Of a stretch of 64,000 nt of DNA, positions 57,170-64,000 are shown piece by piece. Location: contig NC_133770.1 of NCBI RefSeq assembly GCF_003597395.2, positions 208,497,219 through 208,561,218 on the forward strand, read 5' to 3'. How positions within the stretch are numbered: position 1 is the stretch's first letter; each line of letters begins with the position of its first letter. Below the pieces are notes generated by a model. It was not told the origin of the DNA. It worked only from the letters and a program-made list of their open reading frames with translations, and searched no databases. This DNA is from Chelonoidis abingdonii. Its lineage: Eukaryota > Chordata > Testudines > Testudinidae. A program made the translations under genes and the position numbers.

Positions 57170-58299
57170 GTAAGAAAGCTAAGCAAGTGATTTAAGCCTT
57201 TTTTACACCCATAGTTAATTGTGGCAATAATGAAGAAAAGCTGCCAGTTTGAGTTCCTGAATAAAGAAAAATATAGGCCAGATTTCTATCAGTGAGGCCT
57301 AAGGTTCATGTGCAAAAATGTTCATCCAATTGTGTGCCTGTGTCTGTGTGCAATTACCTCAGATGAAAATTTGAATGGCTTTCTGGCATCTAACTTCTTG
57401 TTTGTGCCTAACTAATTTTCCTTTCATTCATATGAGTTCTAGGTAAAATCATGGTAATTTGTGTCTGCAAACATAGATACTGAATTGTAGACCTAGATTT
57501 CAGGGGTGGATTTAAGAATAAGACAAGGTAAGCAAATGAACTCAGGTTGTCTGGAGTTGGTGGAGGAATAGCCAAACAAGTGGGGCCCTGTCTTCACTAC
57601 AAATTATGATGAAATACAGCCACCGCAGTTAGTGTATCAGTTCATGCACATGCATACTTGGCTGCTTGCGTTAGTGCAGTGCGTACTCACTGAGGGTGTT
57701 TGTGTCAGTTCAAACAGTGGTGCACCACAGGTAAGTATCTCAGTATGTTCCATGTGCCACTATCTGGGTGCAATGCCTTCTGGGAAGTTTTCACAGTATA
57801 TTGTGGCATAGAAATAATTTGCCCAGGGATCTCTGGGAGCTAGGGGTCTAGTTCCCAGCATGCAACTCTCTCAGTCCCATAGTACCATTCATGTCCCATA
57901 ATTTTTGCTCCCTTTTCTAAAATCCTACAAACCTGCATGGCACTGTTTGGTGTCTGCCATCTTTGACAGAAGCATGGAGCCCACATAGCTCTGTGCTAGT
58001 CTCATTAATGTTGCAAATGCAGAATATCTGATTGTCAATTATTATCAGAGCCACAGGAAGGACTTCAACAGTGGGGGACATAAATATTTTTTGAGGACAG
58101 TTTGCTAAGGGACATAGCAAAAAAATAAATAAATTCAAGGTTGCTGGTGGTATTCATGCAGTTGAAGATGGTGGAGCGCTGCTTCTGAGCTTGAGAAACA
58201 AGCATTGACTTATAGGATGGCATCGTCATGCAGGTTTGGGATGACAATCTGTGACTGCAGAACTTTTGGATATTAAAGGCCACATTCCTGAGTTTGTGT

Positions 58300-58764
58300 G
58301 CTGAGCTCAGACTGGCTCTCCAACTCAGAGACACCAGAATAAGAGCTGCAGTGACAGTTGATGAACAAGTGGCAATCACACTCTGGAAGCTTGCAACATG
58401 GGATTGGTATGGGTCAGTGGGAAATCCACAGTGGAGGCTTTTGTCGTGCAAGTGTGTACAGCCGTTAGTCATCTCCCCCATGCAGGAGTGTAACTCTTGG
58501 CAATGTGCAGGACATAGTGGATGGATCTGCAGAAATGAGGTTCCCAAACTGAAGTTGGGTAATAGACATCACACACATCCCTGGTTTTGCACCAGCCCAG
58601 GTTGCCACACAGTACATCAACAGAAAGGGCTACTTTTCCATGGTTATGCAAGCATTGGTGGATCAGCAGGAATGCTTCACTAGTATCAAAATGGGCTGGT
58701 CAAGGAAGGTGCATGATGCTCACATCTTTAAGAACACAGGGCTGTTCAGAAAGCTGCAAGCAGG
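58300..58764 (+). pseudogene. Harbinger transposase remnant, N-terminal part
   Basis: Readable pieces in more than one frame are VDEQVAITLWKLAT (58345-58395), a degenerate first catalytic Asp in VIDITHIP near 58560, YINRKGYFSMV near 58615-58645 (frame changes) and KVHDAHIFKNTGLF near 58710-58745, which carries the second family motif. Frameshifts separate them. Family role: DDE transposase that cuts and pastes the element with 3-base target duplication. Dead here. Confidence 0.82.
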
Positions 58765-60159
58765 TGTAACCCTTCTGCCCCTCTGAGTTGGCAGCAACAA
58801 GGACCGGGTTCAGTATCCAGGGGTTCCGTTTCAGTAACACAATGCATAACCGGCTCCAGCCCCCACCCAGTGACCTGGGACAGGATCGAGTGAGTTTTTC
58901 TTCTCTGTCCCAGGTGTTGGGAATGAAGAAAATGATATGGCTGAACGGCAAGATAGAACTTAACATACAACCCTCCGGGCGCCTGCTAGGAGGCAACTTC
59001 CCTCTCGCAGCACGGATCTGGAGTGAGGCAAAACTTTTTAAATAAATGAAGGAATCTAATGCGCGACTCCTTTGAGAAAACCACAAACAGGATATAACAA
59101 AACCATAAACAAAAAACCACCCCAAGTACCATTGATCAATGTCCTGTTTCCCGCTAGGGTGCTTGAGTTCCAGATCACTGGCAAAGTCACAACAACCAAA
59201 AGTCTCTGGTCATGCCGACTCAGATGTCAAGAAGTCTATCTGTAGAGGTCCCTCCCCCCCAAGCCTGGTGAAGAGGGGCACCTTTACGTGGTGCCAGGCC
59301 AACTTGCCGTGCCTCTCCGGGTTCTGTCCTTCGCCTTACCAGCCGCTCCACTCTGCTCCTCCAGGCCCTCCCTCACAAACTGCTCCTACTCCACCACTGC
59401 CCCGTGAGCTGCCGCCAGTTTCCCGCAAACTGCTCAGTCCATCGCGCTCTGTCGGCCTGACTCCACCGTCCACAGGCTACTCCATGCGTTCTGCTAGCGC
59501 TCCGCCACCAGCATGTCCTTCCCTCACCATCCCCACACTGCTCCACTCCACCAGCTAGCACTGTTCTGCAGTATAGCTTACAGGCGTACCCACTAGTTTA
59601 GCCACCAGCACTCAGTCTAGCATGTATTTAGCTTTGGATTTCAGCTCATAGTAGGGGAGCCCTAGTGTAGTGAGCACCCATTTGCCCAAAGTGAGTTCAC
59701 TCGAGCAACCGATCTAGGATTTTTAAGGGACTAAAAAATCAATTCTGACATTCACAGTGGCAAGTGGAGGAGTGGAATTGGTGGCTTCTGGCTCCGCAAG
59801 GAGACGACGCCACAAGGCATAGTAGCCTGTCCAACCTCTTCAATTCAATGAGGTTTGTGTGGAGACCCATGTCGCCTGTCTAGCAAAGTGTCATTATTTA
59901 TATTGAGCATTCCTGTTATAAAGCAGTCCGTAGTTCCTCATTCACATCAATTAGGTGCACATTTCTTTATCCTGCCCAATAATGAAGAGAATTGGGGACC
60001 CGAATGAAATATCATACCATTTTCCCTAGGCTCCTTGCTGGCTCCTTGCTGGGTGTGCCTATGCAAATATTTGAGATTTCACATTCCGGACATTCTTTCC
60101 ACACTTCCCATAATTCACCACCAGATGTCAGGGTACAGCTCATCCTGACTCTGCTTACA
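58765..60159. mobile_element. LTR-like insertion nested in the transposase
   Basis: The insertion starts 'tgtaacccttctgcccctc' and ends 'ctgcttaca', a TG...CA pair. It is flanked on both sides by 'cagg' (58761-58764 and 60160-60163). The flanking transposase codons read across as a continuous motif when the insertion and one 'cagg' are left out, which defines both borders. At 1395 bases with no clear internal genes it may be a solo LTR or a composite. The family is not identified. Confidence 0.6.
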
Positions 60160-60330
60160 CAGGGACATTCTTTCCTGATCGTCAGAGTACCCTGGGTGAT
60201 ATTGAAATGCCAATTGTGATCCTGGGGGACCCAGTCTATGCCTTGCTGTCCTGGCTCATGAAGATGTACACCAGCCACCCTGACAGCACCAAGGAAAGGT
60301 TCAACTCCCAGCTTAGCAGGTCTCCACCAA
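60160..60330 (+). pseudogene. Harbinger transposase remnant, C-terminal part
   Basis: Continues in frame after the nested insertion with TFFPD, then GDIEMPIVILGDPVYALLSW and LMKMYTSHPDSTKERFNSQL. GDPVY carries a conserved family Asp. The segment that should hold the catalytic Glu just after the FNSQLSR stretch is not recognisable; sequence beyond 60320 does not match the family by eye. Confidence 0.8.
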
Positions 60331-61425
60331 GTACGTCATGCAGCTTGGTAGAAAAGCAGCAGATCTGTGGCTCAGTACCAGATCAATTGTCAGCCTCTGC
60401 TACGCCTGCTTCGGTTCCTTTGCTTCCATGCAGCACAGAGGCTGATTTCTGTCATACCCCTTTGTCTGCATCCCCTGTGCAGTTGGTCCATGGTAGTGCC
60501 AACACAGCCTCTTCTTTTCACAGGCCCAGAAGACCTCATATCTCTTCTCTGCTCTAGGCAGGAGCACATCGAGTGTGTGGAGCTGGCATGGTCAGTTGCA
60601 TACCACAAGGGAGAGATGCCGTGTGTGCTCGCCAAGCTGGGCAATCAGGGACAAGATGTTTTAAAGGGGTTCTGGTCTCTGACCCCTGAGTAGGGGAATT
60701 CACAATTGTGACCAGAGGCACTGTCAGTCATTTTGGCACAGCTGCTGGAGGACTGCTAGGGTAGACACAGGTCACACAGTGTCTACACTCCCACTGTGTT
60801 GACCTCTGTAGGTCAACCCTGGCTCAACACCATTTGAGCAGGTGGTTTTATTGTGTCACCTTAACAGCATGCTTACGTGGTGGGAGACAAATTTGAGTAC
60901 AGACAAGTGCACAAATACATCCATGCAAGGAGCCTTATGTTGACCTAATTTTCTAGTGTAGACAAGGCCTAGTTGAGTAGCCAGGAGTAGAACAGTCTTG
61001 GCAGCTTGCAACAGCGATCAGTGCAGATGAGAATACATAACCCTCACCTCCACCTAGACCACAGCTGAGGTCCAAAGAATTCCTCTCCCCCTTCTTTCAC
61101 ATCCCTAGTTTGTCCTTCATTCTCCTTTCTGCGCTATTACTCTATTTTTACTCCTTTTATTTGTTTCCACCTCGAATGTAGCCTTTCTTTCTCCACAGCC
61201 CCCATCCATCTCACACTTCCCCACTAAAACACCCATGTGTTCACTCACCTATCACAATCCCCTTCTGACTGTCCCACTCCACGCGCATACCCACCACACC
61301 CACATCCGTACATCCACTATCTTATTCTAACACACCATCCACCGTACACTCACTGCACCTGTCTCTCTCACACACACACAAAACCCTAAAACACAGAACC
61401 ATGCACCCACTCCCTATTTCACATA

Positions 61426-61614
61426 CACCTCTACCCAGATATAACACGACCCAATATAACACAAATTTGGATATAATGCAGTAAAGCAGTGTTCTGGGGG
61501 CGTGGGGGCTGCACACTCCGGTGGATCAAAGCAAGTTCGATATAACGCAGTTTCACCTATAACACAGTAAGATTTTTTGGCTCCTGAGGACAGCGTTATA
61601 TCGGGGTAGAGGTG
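61426..61614. mobile_element. Mariner-type MITE flanked by TA
   Basis: The left end 'cacctctacccagatataac' and the right end 'gttatatcggggtagaggtg' are inverted repeats, bordered by TA at 61424-61425 and 61615-61616. The inside repeats 'gatataa(c/t)gcag' in both directions, giving a strong foldback. Non-coding. Confidence 0.85.
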
Positions 61615-62026
61615 TACTCAAAGACCCATTTATCCACCGTTTACTGGGCACTCCTCTTCTGGATCTCACAGCGAAGACTTATCCATTCTAAGGTTCTCAG
61701 AACTGCCCTGTGCTCTCCTCTGCTTCCATGATTTTGTAGCTGTTATTTTTTTAAAATTGGACTCAGCTGGTTTAAATGAGTTAAGGTTCAGATCAATTAA
61801 AAATTGGGGATCCTGGATTCTGTGTTACCTTTGTAAAAACAGCATCCAGATGCTTGGTTGTTTTGCCAATATAAAAAAGAAATTAAGTGTTATTTTAGGA
61901 ATAGGAAATAACCCAACCGTTCAGAAAATAATAAAATGACCATATATTTGAGTGTTTACTGACGTATTTCTAGTTTTATTATAATCCTACCTTTTAACTG
62001 TACTTGATTTCAAGGTGCATCACTTA

Positions 62027-62332
62027 GGGCTTGGCTACATTGGCACTTTACAGCGCTGCAACTTTCGCACTCAGGGGTGTGAAAAAACACCCCCTGAGCG
62101 CTGCAAGATGCAGCGCTGTAAAGCGTCAGTGTAATCAGGGCAGCAGCGCTGGGAGCGCGGCTCCCAGCGCTGCACACTACACCCGTAAAGGATGTGGTTT
62201 ACGTGCAGTGCTGGGAGAGCTCTCTCCCAGCGCTGCCACTCTGACCACACTCACACTTCAAAGCGCTGCTGCGGCAGCACTCCCGCAGTACTGCCCCAGC
62301 AGCGCTTTGAAATTTCTAGTGTAGCCAAGGCC
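62027..62332. mobile_element. Harbinger-type MITE flanked by TTA
   Basis: The left end 'gggcttggctaca' and the right end 'tgtagccaaggcc' are inverted repeats, flanked by TTA at 62024-62026 and 62333-62335, the usual Harbinger target duplication. The interior is dominated by 'cagcgctg' palindromes and 'gctgggagcgcggctcccagc', which make it highly self-complementary and cause overlapping frames. Confidence 0.85.
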
Positions 62333-63084
62333 TTAGTTACAAGTAAATTAACAGGATGTCCACAAAAACCTGGCATTTAGTTGTTTATTTTAGTTACATT
62401 CCTGCCATGAATTGAATTGCATCTCATCACACCTTTCAGAAATTAATTGAGAAAGATACAGAAAGTAAACCAGTTTCAATTTTGCTCTGTGTGCTGTTTT
62501 TTCTATAATAGGAACATTCTATACTGTGCTATGGAATGATTCTAGAATATACAAGTTTCCAAATCTAAGTCGCGATGCTTGTGCCAATGACACACATTGC
62601 TACACGTGCTGATGGATTTTGCATATCTCAAAAGTCTGTATGTTAAGAACAAAATAACTAATGATAACTGAGGTAGTTCAAGGTACCTCTCTCACTCTCT
62701 GAGTGGTATTCCTGAGTAATTTGGCTATTACTAACTCTCTAAGCTGCTCTGTAATAGTATTAAAAGTGCCTGAAATAACCGTCTACAGATAAATGATACG
62801 TCCCTTGTGAGCTCAATATGATATTAATGAAAACAGTGTCCTGTAGTGTGAGACAAATGGTTTGACATAAACTTTTAAAAGGTAACTGATTTGTTTTAAA
62901 TATAGAGTTGTATTACAAATGTAGTATTCTCTTAGGGCTTTATAGATTCATGTTGTAAAGCAAGAACAATTTCCTGAAAGCCCGATTTCTGGCAAGTGTA
63001 TGTGTGCAATGCAACTTTATTTTGTATATGCCATCTTTCATATGCATTTTATTACAAAATGCTGCACAGAGTTAATGTTTGCAC

Positions 63085-63355
63085 TGTTGTTGTAGCTGTG
63101 TTGGTCCCAGGACAATCTGTAATCCACTAGCCCCTCTTTTTTGTCCTGTGACTGCAGAGGTGTTAACTGGCAACTTCATCTTGAATGGCTAGACTATGTG
63201 TTAACTAGTTATGCTAAACAATCTGTTCCGCCTTCTATTTAGCTGAGACACTCTGCCTTTCCCAGATCTGAAGAAGAGCTCTGTGTAAGCTCGAAAGCTT
63301 GTCCCGCTTACCAACAGAAGTTGGTCCAATAAAAACTATTACCTCACCCACCCTG
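63085..63355. repeat. Composite SINE-like repeat with opposed parts
   Basis: A forward head, 'tgttgtagctgtgttggtcc', at about 63089-63108 is followed by text that reads as the reverse strand of the body of the same repeat: 'tctgaagaagagctctgtgt', 'aagctcgaaagcttgtcc', 'aacagaagttggtccaataa'. I know this repeat from turtle genomes; the head and body normally share orientation. Confidence 0.6.
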
Positions 63356-63924
63356 TCTCTGTACAGAGTTAAATCCTATAAGAGAGCAGGCAGAATAAAT
63401 CATAGTGTTGCAAAGACATTGTACAGGCTGGTGAATCCATTAAAGCATTCAGTCATGAGGTCAGTAACAGATGGGGAGAGGAATCATAGCAGGAGAGAAG
63501 GGAGAGGGTAGATGTGTTTTCTGATGTGATGGGAAAAGAGAAGGAGAGATGCAAGAAGATTGTTCTAGATTGCAGGAGCTGCAGAAGAGAAGCCTCTCAC
63601 TCCAATAGTGGACATATTGTGGAAAGGGAAAGCAAAGATCTTAGTGCTAGGGAAGATTAAGGAGCGGAATTGGGGATCAGAGACAAGGGACATGGGCTGA
63701 GAAGCACTCTGGGACAAGTCCACGGAGCGCTTAAGAACAAGGAAGACAGTTTTGAATGTATCTGAAGTATATGAGGAGTTAGTCCGGTGTAAGACAGTCT
63801 TGTGACACTGTATTTGTCTGTTGCTGAAAAATAAATACAGCCTTCTCTGCAATAAAAAATTACAATGTTTTCAGGATCTAAAAGGTGCAATTCGGTCTAA
63901 AAGGGATCTGAGATAAAACATGTT

Positions 63925-64000
63925 TCAGAGTATCAGAGGGGTAGCCGTGTTAGTCTGGATCTGTAAAAGCAGCAGAGAATCCTGTGGCACCTTATAGACT
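63925..64000 (+). repeat. SINE-like repeat, cut by the window end
   Basis: Starts 'cagagtatcagaggggtagc' and runs through 'gtgttagtctggatctgtaa' to 'gtggcaccttatagact' at the last base. It is the same family as the foldback pair at 5451-5645 and gives the normal orientation of head and body. Confidence 0.85.

Larger units (their letters stand above)
57584..60969 (+). mobile_element. PIF/Harbinger DNA transposon relic
   Basis: The left end 'ggccctgtcttcactac' and the right end 'ctagtgtagacaaggcc' are imperfect inverted repeats of the type also seen in the MITE at 21731. Between them lie two transposase segments in the plus direction, split by an LTR-like insertion at 58765-60159. Without that insertion the element would be about 2 kb. 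Target-site duplication is no longer clear. Confidence 0.75.
57170..64000 (+). other. Intron after w22 (incomplete)
   Basis: At least 6831 bases of intron without a PIEZO2 exon. It is dominated by a Harbinger relic with nested insertion (57584-60969), followed by a mariner-type MITE, a Harbinger MITE and SINE pieces. The stretches 60970-61423, 61617-62024 and 62336-63084 hold nothing I can name. Confidence 0.8.

Noticed and set aside
59139..59558. 139-codon Pro/Ser-rich frame
   Set aside because: Lies within the nested LTR-like insertion, has an equally open antisense frame, and shows no gag, pol or env motif.
62031..62324. 97-codon Ala-rich frame
   Set aside because: Consists of 'cagcgctg' palindromes in the Harbinger MITE, not protein-coding sequence.

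Overview
The window is vertebrate nuclear DNA, most likely from a turtle. It holds one recognisable host gene: an internal part of PIEZO2, the mechanically gated cation channel, on the + strand. Twenty-two exons lie between 3323 and 57169. Every one has AG and GT borders, and all reading phases join. Together they encode 1188 consecutive codons with no frame break, from mid-blade membrane repeats through the beam helix and the acidic latch/plug region to the anchor. Neither gene end is here: no start codon, promoter or poly(A) site, and the outer helix, cap, inner helix and C-terminal exons must lie beyond base 64000.

The turtle assignment rests on the repeats and is an inference. They include a tRNA-headed SINE with a CR1-like tail, MIR/CORE-SINE relics, CR1/L2-type LINE fragments, several hAT, mariner and Harbinger-type TIR elements, and a Gypsy element with a SCAN-like gag, a combination typical of Testudines.

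Layout: 1-3322 is intron with a GC-rich repeat and a hAT fragment. 3323-30217 carries exons w1-w12, including a 33-codon cassette (w8); its introns hold a foldback SINE, LINE pieces, MITEs and a G-rich minisatellite. 30218-44278 is a 14-kb intron containing a TA-flanked TIR element, a hAT MITE with target-site duplication, and an antisense Gypsy element (36061-41832) that keeps gag, protease and integrase but has no visible reverse transcriptase. 44279-57169 carries exons w13-w22, with w13 a second likely cassette. 57170-64000 is intron filled by a decayed Harbinger transposon with a nested LTR-like insertion, a mariner-type MITE, a Harbinger MITE and SINE pieces.

Nothing resembles a new multi-gene system. 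The most interesting signals are the two phase-symmetric cassette exons (w13 looks like a partial duplicate of the start of w14), the RT-less SCAN-gag retroelement, and the nested insertion in the transposase relic.
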